From SCGC-AAA076-P13 sp905478035 (GTDB lineage Bacteria > Pseudomonadota > Gammaproteobacteria > Magnimaribacterales > D2472), in NCBI GenBank assembly GCA_943846785.1, contig OX044367.1, forward strand, positions 930,001 through 994,000: DNA of 64,000 bases, written 5' to 3'. The notes beneath the pieces were generated by a model. The model was given only the letters and a program-made list of their open reading frames with translations. It was not told where the DNA came from and made no database searches. Below, one piece after another: positions 1 to 8,914 of this stretch. Within the stretch, counting starts at the first letter, position 1; every line of letters starts with the position of its first letter. Both the position numbers and the translations under genes were made by a program.

Positions 1-193
1 AAATAGAAAGATCATTATCTGTATCTATAATTGCAGGGATTCTTCCATTAGGACTTATTTTTAAAAAATCAGGTTTTTTTTGATCACCTTCTCCCAGATT
101 TACTGAATGAAATTCATAAGGCATTTCAAGTGCCTCCAATGTACAAGACACTTTATGTCCATTAGGTGTAGATGCGGTATATAGATGAATCAT
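1..193 (-). CDS. Glutathione S-transferase, N-terminal part (cut by window edge)
   Basis: The minus-strand reading frame starts at the ATG at 193 and runs off the left edge of the window, giving about 64 residues. It opens with MIHLYTASTPNGHKVSC, and further on has LEMPYEF and SPNGRIPAI. This is the thioredoxin-like N-terminal domain of a Ure2p/YfcG-type glutathione S-transferase, in which the SPNG(R/K)IPA turn carries the cis-proline that contacts glutathione. The frame is clean, unlike the three genes upstream of it. It lies just downstream of the broken dehalogenase, transcribed in the same direction. GSTs of this type handle electrophilic or halogenated compounds or reduce disulfides; the substrate cannot be told. 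The C-terminal helical domain is outside the window. Confidence 0.8.
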   Translation of the reverse strand, partial: MIHLYTASTPNGHKVSCTLEALEMPYEFHSVNLGEGDQKKPDFLKISPNGRIPAIIDTDNDLSI

Positions 194-199
194 AAAAAA

Positions 200-1278
200 T
201 TACTCCTTGATAAAGTCCACTAATACCTTAGATAGTTGTTTTGGTCTTGTCCACTGAAAAAAATGTCCTCCACCTATTTGTGGGGCACTTATTGCATTTG
301 GAGCCATCTTAAGAACATCTTTTTCAATTCCATTTGTTACTGGATCATCACCAGCAAAAATAGATAAAAATGGTTTATCTGATGTTTTAAAAAAAGCACG
401 AGCTTCTTTTTGAGCTTCTAATGATTGATCTGGAATTATTGGGACATGGCTAGGCATTGCTCTTGGCCCCATTTTATATGACGGATCAGGAAATGGAGCC
501 TCATACGCTTTCATTAAATCAGTATAAAAGGGTGATATCTTTTCTAGTCCTATCTTTTGTAACAGAATAGTGGATATAGGCTTTGACCGGAGATCTTGTC
601 TAAACGTGACTCTCCATTTGCATTGCAGTTAAGTAATACCAATTGGAAGATTTTTTGAATCCCAAGTGAAATTTTTGCCAGTACATAAATTTTGTTGCCA
701 TGATGTTTGTATCTCCATCCATTTTTAATTTCTTTCATTACCATTTAAAGAAGCTTATTTTTTTATTGGACTGCTCTAAACTCTTTACTTCATCAATAAC
801 TTCTTGAGGAGTATTTGGATTATATGGAAGACCTGTATTTCCCATAGCAATTTTTAAAAATCTATCTGGATCTGCAGCAACCATTCGCAAGCCAATTAAT
901 CCACCCCAGTCTTGGCCAAAAAAAGTAAGATTTTTAAAATCATTTACTCTTCAACCACTCACCCATCCAATCTACTTGATTTTGGTAAGAATAATCCTCT
1001 CTTGCAGCAGGTTTATCGGATTTTCCATAACCTATTAAGTCTGGTGCAATAACCCTTATTCCTGCCTCATTTAAAATGGGAATCATTTTAGCGTATAGGT
1101 AGCTCCAAACGGGTTGTCCATGCATTGCTAATAATATTGGCCCATCTTTTGGCCCTTCATCAATATGATGAACTCTAAGCTCAGTGCCATCTTTGGTACG
1201 GATATATGTGTATATTGGATTATAAGGATAGTCCTTAATATCTTTAAATTGTGAATCAGGTGTTCTTAGAACTTCCAT
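200..1278 (-). pseudogene. Haloalkane dehalogenase, disrupted by frameshifts and a stop
   Basis: Pieces of one alpha/beta hydrolase lie in order in three minus-strand frames. The N-terminal piece (1278-940) holds the oxyanion-hole loop HGQPVWSYLY and the strand IAPDLIGYGKSDKP. A one-base shift near 940-948 leads to a second frame with FGQDWGG, where Asp is the nucleophile and Trp the halide-binding residue of haloalkane dehalogenases. Near 725-760 the frame changes again to one with WQQ and LPIGIT. That frame has a TAA around 640 and resumes as the C-terminal piece (514-200) with FAGDDP (catalytic acid) and GGGHFFQW (catalytic His). Summed length fits a subfamily I enzyme of about 300-350 residues. 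All catalytic motifs are still readable, so the damage is recent or is a sequence error. Confidence in the family is high; whether it is truly a pseudogene is uncertain. Confidence 0.8.
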
Positions 1279-1918
1279 CTAAATCCCTCCGTGTAATTTT
1301 ATATTTTCAATAAGATCATCAAACTTATCCTGACCAAAAAAGTAGTTCCCCTTATAAACAGACAGGGGAACACCATGATGACCTGCTTCCAACTGATCAA
1401 CTTGATTTTGTTTAATTTGGTTAACTAATTTAGCTTCATTTTTGATTACTTCTTCTTTAATTTCAGAAAGCTCAATATCAAAATCTTTTAATATTTCTGC
1501 TATATGATTATCTGTATTCCAATGTTTTACTGACCATATTTTTTCTGAAAGTTTATAAGCAAACTCTATACCGTATCCTCTATTTGTCATTTCTTGACCC
1601 ATATGACAAATATCAAAAATATATGGCTGGTCCTTAGCAATTTTAGCTGTAAAAATATTTTGTTTGATTGGGTCTGGTTTTACTGGAAGATTTAGAGGCA
1701 TATTCAATAATTTAGCTTTTTTCTTAAAATCTGACATGGTAGATAGAAAAAAGAACATATTTTTCTTTTCAAACCATTCAGGCATTCTTATTGCAATTGG
1801 ATATACAAGCTTAAAATTTACATTAATATTTGACTCATTTTTAAGCTTTAACATTCTTGGCAGTATTAAATATGAATAGGGGCTCCTGTAAGAAAAATAT
1901 AGATCAACATTTTATCAT
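1279..1918 (-). pseudogene. 2-hydroxychromene-2-carboxylate isomerase-like (DsbA/kappa-GST fold), frameshifted near its start
   Basis: An open frame from the ATG at 1854 encodes 191 residues ending with GVPLSVYKGNYFFGQDKFDDL, the typical C-terminus of the kappa-GST-like isomerases (2-hydroxychromene-2-carboxylate isomerase, NahD family). The family's N-terminal strand and active-site Ser lie upstream in the same frame (VDLYFSYRSPYSYLILPRM), but that frame meets a TAA before any start codon. A plausible ATG at 1918 reads ATG ATA AAA and then needs a one-base shift at the A/T run to join it. The protein is therefore either frameshifted in nature or by a sequencing indel. In naphthalene-type pathways these enzymes isomerise a ring-cleavage product using glutathione; here the substrate is unknown. 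The gene abuts the broken dehalogenase. Confidence 0.7.
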
Positions 1919-1921
1919 TAT

Positions 1922-3598
1922 TCATTCTAAATTTATAATTTTTTGTAATTTTTCATTTCTTAGCCTCTTACTTACATGTTGTTTGGCCTTTGTCTTATCT
2001 TCTATCTGTTTTGGTATATCTGTTGTGACTGGCATAAAGACTGATTGAGGCCAGCTTGGCTCTGGCATTGATTCAATATGAGTATTAAGCTTTGCATGCA
2101 ATAGACTTTTTAAAGTTAACTCTGACATTGCATAGATTATTTTGTTCATATGGATCATTTTTAAGGTTATATAAATACTCTTGTTCATTTGGAAATTTCG
2201 ATCTTATTAACTTCCAATCATTATGAATAATTGCCTGATAGGTTGCATTTTTCCAATAAAGAGTTTCATGTGGTTCCCCACTCTTTTCATTAGTTAAAAA
2301 GGGAATAAGGTTTATACCATCTATTTTAATTTCTTTTAGGTTGTTCAATATTCGCAGCTCCTAATATAGTACTAAAAATATCTGTGTGGTGAATTCGTTT
2401 ACTAAATACCTGATTTTTATCTATTATTGATGGCCACTTTGCAAAAAATGGCACATGCACACCTCCTTCAAAATGAGTAAGCTTCCATCCTCGATAGGGC
2501 TTATTTATATCATGCAGACCAATATAACCAGCGCCACCATTATCAGAAGTAAAGATTATTAAAGTATTCTCAGTTAAACCATTTTCTTCAAGTGCATCAA
2601 CAATTTTCTCAATTGATCTATCAAGAGCCTCTATCATTCCAGAATAGACTTGAAGCGTATGGTTTTGCATATGTTTGTGCTTTTCATAATCTTTCTTAAG
2701 TGACTGTAAGGGGTTGTGAGGCGCAAAATGACCCAAGTAAAGAAAGAATGGCCTATCTTTATTATTGTTTATTACATTTACAGCTTCATTAGTATAGTAA
2801 TCCGTTATGTATCCACCAGGCTCAAATGGCTCTACCTCCATTAAAACTTACTGCAAATTGTGATGATGCCCAAACCATATCTTCAATACTGCTATCTATT
2901 TTCGCATTTACAACATCTGGATGATTTTTAGGAAGATATAAACTGCTATTAAGCATTAAACTATCATCAAAGCCTTGATCATTAGGTTTCATTCCATCTG
3001 TAAATCCACCTAAATGCCATTTACCAATATGAGCAGTGTAGTAACCATTATCTTTAAGCAATTCTGCAATTGTTATTTCGTCACTAGGAAGTCCTCCAAT
3101 CGTTAGACCAACTTCATCCCACTGAACATCATCCAGCTCTATGGTTTCCAACTCTCCATCGCGTCTGAGTAAATTCATTATCCTCGCCGCATTTGCAGGG
3201 TAGGGGGTAAATTCAAACCCATATCTACTCGAATATCTTCCTGTCATTATAGATGCTCTTGAAGGAGAACATACTGGGCTTGCTGCATAACCATTAGTAA
3301 AAGCAATACCATCTCGTGCAAGCTTATCTATATTTGGTGTTTTAAGTGACCCATCAGCTGCACCACCATTATAAAAAGAAACGTCATTAAACCCCAAATC
3401 ATCGGCTAGTATCAAAATAATATTTGGTTTTTCCGATATAACTCTTTCTTTATTAGCTGGCCAAATAATTTCTCGGTTTTCTGCAATTGGATTACTAAAA
3501 TTTAGCGATAAAGGAATTAGTGTAAGCGCAATTTCTTTTTTAAAGTTCCACCCAACTGCAATGCATAAAAGTATTAAAAATATAATTTTTTTTTTCAT
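1922..3598 (-). pseudogene. Type I sulfatase, broken by three frameshifts
   Basis: Four overlapping minus-strand frames together make one sulfatase of about 555 residues. The first (3598-2822) has an N-terminal membrane or signal helix (KKKIIFLILLCIAVGW), the metal-binding NIILILADDLGFND, and the CSPSRASIMTGR signature whose Cys is matured to formylglycine, then GKWHLGG. The second (2841-2326) has GHFAPHNP and FTSDNGG. The third (2348-2085) has HNDWKLIR and YLYNLKNDPYEQ. The fourth (2188-1922) holds the C-terminus with EPSWPQSVFMP. The shifts lie near 2835, 2335-2350 and 2165-2185, the last two at short A runs. No stop lies within a piece apart from the frame ends. The family removes sulfate esters from polysaccharides or small molecules; the substrate is unknown. 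Confidence 0.85.
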
Positions 3599-3739
3599 TT
3601 CAGTTTAAATCTTATTATATTTAAAGAATTAAGGTATGCGTTTTTTTGAAAATCATTTATGCATGATTGCACAAAAAAAAATTTACAGACTATAAATGGA
3701 TATATAAACTTGAAATGTTGTTTAAAAAAGTTTGAACCA

Positions 3740-4804
3740 ATGTTAAAAATATTTAAATATTTAGTTTTAGTTATAGTGTCTCTTTATATTATAGGTACTC
3801 TATCTTTAAAGAATCATTTTATTCAAGACAGTCTTTTAAATATAGCTATCAAATCAATTGCCACACCAGAATCATACCTAACAGAGGGTGATGCATTAAC
3901 AGCAATAGTGTGCGGCTCTAGAGCACCAATTAATGATCCAGCAAGAGCTGAGGCATGCATTCTTGTTCAAGCGGGTAAAGATATTTATATATTTGATACT
4001 GGTGGTGGAAGTATAGCTAATTTACATAATTGGAATATACCTTGGGATAGAGTAAAGACCATATTTTATACTCACCTTCATTCTGATCATGTTTTTGATA
4101 TTGCTGATTTCCATCAAGCAACCTGGATTAATGGTGCAAGAGATACTAAACAAAAAGTATATGGACCTGAAGGAGTTCAAATGCTTACCGATGGAATTGA
4201 GCTAGCTTACACAAAAGATTATTTATTTAGAAATCAGCATCATGGAGATAGTATTGCTCCATTAAATATAGCAGGTTTTGATACTCACACTGTTGATTTA
4301 GATAATCCTATACTAATTGATGATGGAGATTTAAAAATAACAGCATATAACGTATCTCATGACCCAGTTGATCCAGCTCTTGGTTATAGAATAGATTACA
4401 AGGGACGATCTATAAGTATTAGTGGAGATACAATTTATGATCAAAATCTTGTTAAAAATTCTAAAAATGTCGATGTTTTATTTCATGAATCTATGTCGCT
4501 TGAAATATTAGACCTTATAAACCAAGTTGCTAAAAGAAATAATAACTATATAGCTGATACTGTAACAATAGATATTCTTGATTATCACACGCCTATTATG
4601 GATGTAGTAAAAGCTGCTAATGAAGCTAATGTAAAACATCTTGTTTTTTATCATCATCTTCCAGCCCCACGCAATCAATTGATGGAGGATATTATGTATA
4701 GAGGTGTTGATAAGGTCACAGATGAATGGACTTCATCGCATGATGGAACAAGAGTCATTCTTCCTATAGGTTCAACTGAAATATTAGTTGATCGAATTGA
4801 ATAG
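3740..4804 (+). CDS. Membrane-anchored metallo-beta-lactamase-fold hydrolase
   Basis: The open frame extends to 3659, but I prefer the ATG at 3740, which places a clean N-terminal hydrophobic helix (MLKIFKYLVLVIVSLYIIG) at the start; the upstream extension is Lys/Cys-rich and unlike a signal. The protein then has FDTGGG and the metal-binding THLHSDH near residues 111-117, followed later by SGDT and VFYHHL. This is the RNase Z/arylsulfatase AtsA-like branch of the metallo-beta-lactamase superfamily, which hydrolyses ester, phosphodiester or sulfate-ester bonds using two zinc ions. With an N-terminal anchor it probably acts in the periplasm. It is divergent from the broken sulfatase and lies upstream of a nitronate monooxygenase-like gene. 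Fold is certain; substrate is not. Confidence 0.8.
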   Translation: MLKIFKYLVLVIVSLYIIGTLSLKNHFIQDSLLNIAIKSIATPESYLTEGDALTAIVCGSRAPINDPARAEACILVQAGKDIYIFDTGGGSIANLHNWNIPWDRVKTIFYTHLHSDHVFDIADFHQATWINGARDTKQKVYGPEGVQMLTDGIELAYTKDYLFRNQHHGDSIAPLNIAGFDTHTVDLDNPILIDDGDLKITAYNVSHDPVDPALGYRIDYKGRSISISGDTIYDQNLVKNSKNVDVLFHESMSLEILDLINQVAKRNNNYIADTVTIDILDYHTPIMDVVKAANEANVKHLVFYHHLPAPRNQLMEDIMYRGVDKVTDEWTSSHDGTRVILPIGSTEILVDRIE

Positions 4805-4875
4805 AGTTAAATAAATTTTATATATTTCAACAAATTGCTTTAGTATGTTGTTAATTTAAATAGGTGTAAAAAATT

Positions 4876-5799
4876 ATGAATAGAGTATTAAGAGATACAG
4901 GCGCAAAATATCCAATTGTTCAAGCTCCAATGGGATGGATTGCAAGAAGCCAGTTAGCCTCAGCAGTATCGAATGCAGGTGGTTTAGGCGTTATTGAAAC
5001 TTCTTCTGGTGAGGTTGATATTTGCAAAGAAGAAATTAAAAAAATGGCTAGCCTTACAGATAAACCTTTTGGAATAAATCTACCGTTACTATTCTTAAAA
5101 GACTCATCTATGGTAGATTTTTGTGTAGATAACAATGTAAATTTTGTAACAACTTCTGCTGGTGATCCATCAAAATATATTAAAGTCTTAAAAGATGCAG
5201 ATATTACTGTTTATCATGCTGTGCCTAACTTACAAGGCGCTCTTAAAGCATTTGAGGCTGGCGTTGATGGTCTTGTTGTTGAAGGAACCGAGGGAGGTGG
5301 ATTTAAGGGTTATGAAGAAATCGGCTTAGCTGTTCTAATACAAGCTATTAAAAAAGAAATAGATTTACCAATCATTGCAGCTGGTGGAATAGTAAATGGT
5401 ATAGGAATGGCATCAGCCTTTGCTGCAGGAGCTGAGGCTATTCAAATGGGAACACGCTTTGTTTCTTCAATAGAAAGCCCTGTTCATGATAATTTTAAAG
5501 ATTCGATTAAAAGTGCAGGAACAGATGGAACATATATTCTTAATAAATCCTCTAAGCCAGTCATAAGAGCATTAAAAACAGATTTTACTAAAGATATTTA
5601 TGAGAAAGGTTCAATGAACATGGGAGATCTGGCAAAAATTAAAGATCTTTATTTTGGTGGCGATATGAATGCTGCACCAGCTTTAGCAGGACAATCATCA
5701 GGTTTAATTAATGAAATTAAGTCAGTTAAAAATATTATTGATGAAACTATAAGTGAATATAATCAAGTCTGTTTAAATCTATCAAAGAATCTTTTTTAA
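4876..5799 (+). CDS. Nitronate monooxygenase / 2-nitropropane dioxygenase family flavoprotein
   Basis: The 307-residue protein shows the FMN-dependent TIM-barrel family that includes nitronate monooxygenase and FabK. It has the N-terminal YPIVQAPMGWIA, then SNAGGLGVIE, a central VVEGTEGGGFKG, LPIIAAGGI near residues 163-171 and AEAIQMGTRF, the last two forming the phosphate-binding end of the barrel. These enzymes oxidise nitronates such as propionate 3-nitronate, or use enoyl substrates in the FabK branch; the sequence does not decide which. An AGGTG ribosome site precedes the ATG. The gene follows the metallohydrolase by about 70 bases and precedes a TonB receptor, so the three may be expressed together. 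Confidence 0.85.
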   Translation: MNRVLRDTGAKYPIVQAPMGWIARSQLASAVSNAGGLGVIETSSGEVDICKEEIKKMASLTDKPFGINLPLLFLKDSSMVDFCVDNNVNFVTTSAGDPSKYIKVLKDADITVYHAVPNLQGALKAFEAGVDGLVVEGTEGGGFKGYEEIGLAVLIQAIKKEIDLPIIAAGGIVNGIGMASAFAAGAEAIQMGTRFVSSIESPVHDNFKDSIKSAGTDGTYILNKSSKPVIRALKTDFTKDIYEKGSMNMGDLAKIKDLYFGGDMNAAPALAGQSSGLINEIKSVKNIIDETISEYNQVCLNLSKNLF

Positions 5800-5892
5800 A
5801 TACGTATTTTTTACACATAATTCTTTCTTTTTCTTATTGCAAAGCTCATATATAATTTTGATTATTATTTATTTTATTAATAGGGGATTAGA

Positions 5893-8331
5893 ATGAAAAA
5901 TTCTATTTTTACACTATCTGTTCTGCTTTCAATGTCTATATTTTTAGATGCTCAAGATGTTGAAGAAGTTATTGTTACGGCAACCAAAACTGAAAAAACA
6001 CTTCAAGAGGTTCCAATAGCGGTATCAGTTGTAACTGCTGATGTTATTGAAAAAGCTAACGTTGTTGATATATTTGATCTTAAGTCAGTTGTACCATCAC
6101 TTGATACAAGACAATACCAATCATCTGTTAATACAACTTTTTTTATTAGAGGTTTCGGCAATGGATCAAATAATCCGGGCATTGAACCTTCTGTCGCTGT
6201 TTTTATTGATGGTGTATACAGATCTAAAACCCAAAGTCAGATATCTGATTTACCAATGGTCGAGAGAATTGAGGTTCTAAGAGGACCACAAAGTACTTTA
6301 TTTGGCAAAAATGCTTCTGCTGGTGTTATAAATATTGTTACTAAAAAACCATCCTTTGAAAAGTCTGGAAATGTTTCTTTTGGAATAGGTAAATATAATT
6401 CAAGAGTTGGTAAGGTTTATTATACAGGCCCTCTAAATGAGAATCTTGCCTATAGTTTTAGTGCTAACTTTAATAAAAGAGATGGTCATTCAGAAAATCC
6501 TATCACTGGGAATGCTACTAACGATAGAGATAGAGTAGGCTATAGAGCAGAGCTCTTATATGTACCATCTGATGATTTATCAGTTAGGGTTACTGCTGAT
6601 TACGATGATTATGACGAAATATGTTGTGCCGTTGGAAGTACTTCATATGGAGTTGGAAACCAAGTAACTGCAATGTTAGGTGGGCAAATAATCCCTAATG
6701 ATCCTTATACAGAAAAAGCATTCTATGACTTTGATCCTACTTCAAAAGGCGATAATTCTGGTTTATCTATTCACATAGAAAAGAATCTAGAAAATGCAAC
6801 GATTGAAAGTATTACCTCATACAGAAAATCATATAACTTTGAAGTTCAGGATGTTGACTTTGATGCTGTTAATGTAATTGCTCCAAGTCCAATTGAAAAA
6901 GATCTAAATGGTGTTACACAAGAATTAAGAATCTACTCTGAAGACAATGAAAAAGTTAATTGGTTATTTGGTGGTTTTTATTATCAAGAAGATATGGATT
7001 TTAATGAATCTATTTACTACGGACCTTTATGGAGAACTTATCTAGATGCATTTCTACCTGCAGGAACCATTGCTGGCGTTGCAGCTGCTTTTGGTCTTCC
7101 AGATAGCTTAATGTTTGCAGCTGGTCAGGGCAATACAGAAACAGCCACTCAAGATAATTCAACTAAATCTATCTTTGCACAATTTGACATTCAACTTACT
7201 GAAAAGCTTAATGCTATTATCGGCGCTAGTTATATGGAAGATGAAAAGTCTGTTTCATATAATCAAATCAATACTGCTGTATTTTCAAATCTTGATTTTG
7301 TAGGTGCTGGAGCAATGGGATTAATAGCAGCAGGCATTCCACCATCACAGGCTGTAGTTCTTGCAACAGATCCTGCTTACAACCCTTTATTACCTCTCAG
7401 AGGACTTCAATTTATTCCTCAATTTGTTAATTTTCCAAATGCTGCACAAGATGGTAAAAGCAGTGATGATAATGTCGACTATACAGCTAAATTATCTTAT
7501 GCATTAAATGATGCAGTAACTCTTTATGGTGGTGTTTCAACTGGATTTAAAGCAACTGCTTGGAACATATCAAGAAACTCACTTCCAAATGCGACTGAAA
7601 CTGCTGCACTTGCTTCTGCAGGAACTCCAGTCGGTCCTAATACTGGTCTTGGACAAAGGTATGCTGACCCAGAAGAAGCTGAAGTATTTGAATTAGGAGC
7701 AAAAATTTATCTCCCTTCCGGTTATCTAAATATAGCTATGTTTGATCAAGAAATTAAGGGCTTTCAATCAAATACATTTATTGGAACAGGTTTTGTACTA
7801 GCAAATGCTGGATCTCAGTCAGCTGATGGTTATGAGTTTGATTTGGTATTCTCACCCACTGATAATATTGACTTAGCTGTAAGTGGTTTATTTATTGATC
7901 CGGTGTATGACTCATTCCCTAATTCAGCCTCTGGAGATTTAACAGGTACAACACCAACGAATATCCCTGAGGATACTATCTCTTCAAATATTACTTGGAA
8001 CTGGGAAAGAAATGGTTTTGATGGTTATGTTAGATTAAGTCATCTTTATGCAAGTGAAGTTAAATTACTTGAAAATCCAACATGGCAAGCAATTCTTGAA
8101 TCTAATGGAAATGGTATTAAAGAGCAAGATACATTAAACATTTCTGCAGGTATAGAAAAGGAGGGCGTTGGTGGAGGTGTTTTATCACTAATGTTCTATG
8201 GTAAAAACATTAATGATGACAAATGGATTACATCTGCTTTCCCAGCTGTTGCTGATCCATCTTCAACAACATTTTTTGGATATCCTAATAACTATAAGAG
8301 CTATGGTCTAATGGTAAATTATAGTTTTTAA
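5893..8331 (+). CDS. TonB-dependent outer-membrane receptor
   Basis: The 812-residue protein has a short signal peptide (about residues 1-20), a TonB-box-like EEVIVTATK just after it, the plug domain with IRGFG, VFIDGVYR and VERIEVLRGPQSTLFGKN, then a long beta-barrel that ends in the aromatic C-terminal strand GLMVNYSF needed for BAM insertion. The plug and barrel layout matches the large receptors that marine gammaproteobacteria use for organic substrates rather than only siderophores. A GGGG ribosome site lies about eight bases before the ATG and a TATAAT hexamer lies at 5851-5856. The gene ends at a strong hairpin. Its neighbours (hydrolases, broken sulfatase, dehalogenase and isomerase) suggest import of an organic, perhaps sulfated or halogenated, compound. 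Confidence 0.93.
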   Translation: MKNSIFTLSVLLSMSIFLDAQDVEEVIVTATKTEKTLQEVPIAVSVVTADVIEKANVVDIFDLKSVVPSLDTRQYQSSVNTTFFIRGFGNGSNNPGIEPSVAVFIDGVYRSKTQSQISDLPMVERIEVLRGPQSTLFGKNASAGVINIVTKKPSFEKSGNVSFGIGKYNSRVGKVYYTGPLNENLAYSFSANFNKRDGHSENPITGNATNDRDRVGYRAELLYVPSDDLSVRVTADYDDYDEICCAVGSTSYGVGNQVTAMLGGQIIPNDPYTEKAFYDFDPTSKGDNSGLSIHIEKNLENATIESITSYRKSYNFEVQDVDFDAVNVIAPSPIEKDLNGVTQELRIYSEDNEKVNWLFGGFYYQEDMDFNESIYYGPLWRTYLDAFLPAGTIAGVAAAFGLPDSLMFAAGQGNTETATQDNSTKSIFAQFDIQLTEKLNAIIGASYMEDEKSVSYNQINTAVFSNLDFVGAGAMGLIAAGIPPSQAVVLATDPAYNPLLPLRGLQFIPQFVNFPNAAQDGKSSDDNVDYTAKLSYALNDAVTLYGGVSTGFKATAWNISRNSLPNATETAALASAGTPVGPNTGLGQRYADPEEAEVFELGAKIYLPSGYLNIAMFDQEIKGFQSNTFIGTGFVLANAGSQSADGYEFDLVFSPTDNIDLAVSGLFIDPVYDSFPNSASGDLTGTTPTNIPEDTISSNITWNWERNGFDGYVRLSHLYASEVKLLENPTWQAILESNGNGIKEQDTLNISAGIEKEGVGGGVLSLMFYGKNINDDKWITSAFPAVADPSSTTFFGYPNNYKSYGLMVNYSF

Positions 8332-8348
8332 GACAAAACTATTTAAAC

Positions 8349-8375
8349 AAAAAGGGAGCCTGTGCTCCCTTTTTT
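8349..8375. terminator. Bidirectional rho-independent terminator
   Basis: An 11-bp perfect stem, AAAAAGGGAGC (8349-8359) with GCTCCCTTTTT (8364-8374), closes a CTGT loop. The stem ends in A/T runs on both sides, so it can stop transcription from the TonB receptor on the plus strand and from the PsiE-like gene on the minus strand, whose stop lies within it. Confidence 0.9.
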
Positions 8376-8784
8376 AATCTTCGATATCTTTTCTAATCTT
8401 TAATTTTTCTAAGCTTATTTGATCCTTTAAAGTCATGATATAGGCCGCACCTGCAAGAATTAATATTCCTGAAGCTTCATAAATTATATTCAATGAGTCA
8501 AGTTCTTTGCTTTGAAGAATAATCATTCTAGTTAAAGCTGTCATTGCAATAATTATCGGAAGAGTGACTGGAAGTCTATTACTTGCATAAAAAGATCCAA
8601 CCATACCCAGTACCTCTGCGTAGATAAATAAAAGAAATAGGTCACTTAATGTGACTACTTGTTCGATAATTAATCTATAGATTTCAATTCCAGTTGCATA
8701 CAAAGTAGCTATTGCAATTATCATTAATATAGATCTTTCTGAGATATCTATAAAGTTTTGCCAAACATTAATATTTTTTTTCAT
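8374..8784 (-). CDS. PsiE-like phosphate-starvation-inducible membrane protein
   Basis: This 136-residue protein has four predicted membrane segments (ILMIIAIATLYATGIEIY, LFLLFIYAEVLGMVG, LPIIIAMTALTRMIIL and IIYEASGILILAGAAYI) and a charged tail. The topology and the pattern of a helix followed by IIIAMTALTRMIIL fit the PsiE family (phosphate-starvation-inducible E), inner-membrane proteins of unknown mechanism. It converges on the TonB receptor and is divergent from a secreted protein gene. I see no clear Pho box in the 130-base upstream gap, which is almost pure A/T, so phosphate control is only carried over from the family name. Confidence 0.75.
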   Translation of the reverse strand: MKKNINVWQNFIDISERSILMIIAIATLYATGIEIYRLIIEQVVTLSDLFLLFIYAEVLGMVGSFYASNRLPVTLPIIIAMTALTRMIILQSKELDSLNIIYEASGILILAGAAYIMTLKDQISLEKLKIRKDIED

Positions 8785-8914
8785 ATTTAGATTATATGTA
8801 ACTTTTTATAACTATAGAAATTTTATATATACATAAAATATATACTTCAGTGAGTTAAATATAAACATAAACGTATATATTTAAAGATTGTTAATTTAAT
8901 AATAGGGAAAAATT

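Noticed and set aside
550..744. A separate 64-residue gene between the two dehalogenase pieces
   Set aside because: Dehalogenase-like sequence (WQQ, LPIG) is readable in an overlapping frame, so the short frame is a by-product of the frameshifts.
1664..1879. Plus-strand open frame across the isomerase gene
   Set aside because: It is antisense to a recognisable isomerase and is Phe/Ile-rich low-complexity sequence with no family match.
3659..3739. N-terminal extension of the metallohydrolase
   Set aside because: Adds a Lys/Cys-rich stretch before a clean membrane helix; no ribosome site supports it.
8785..8914. Repeated ATATATA words in the psiE divergent gap as operator sites
   Set aside because: Simple A/T-rich sequence in an A/T-rich genome, with no consistent dyad or spacing.
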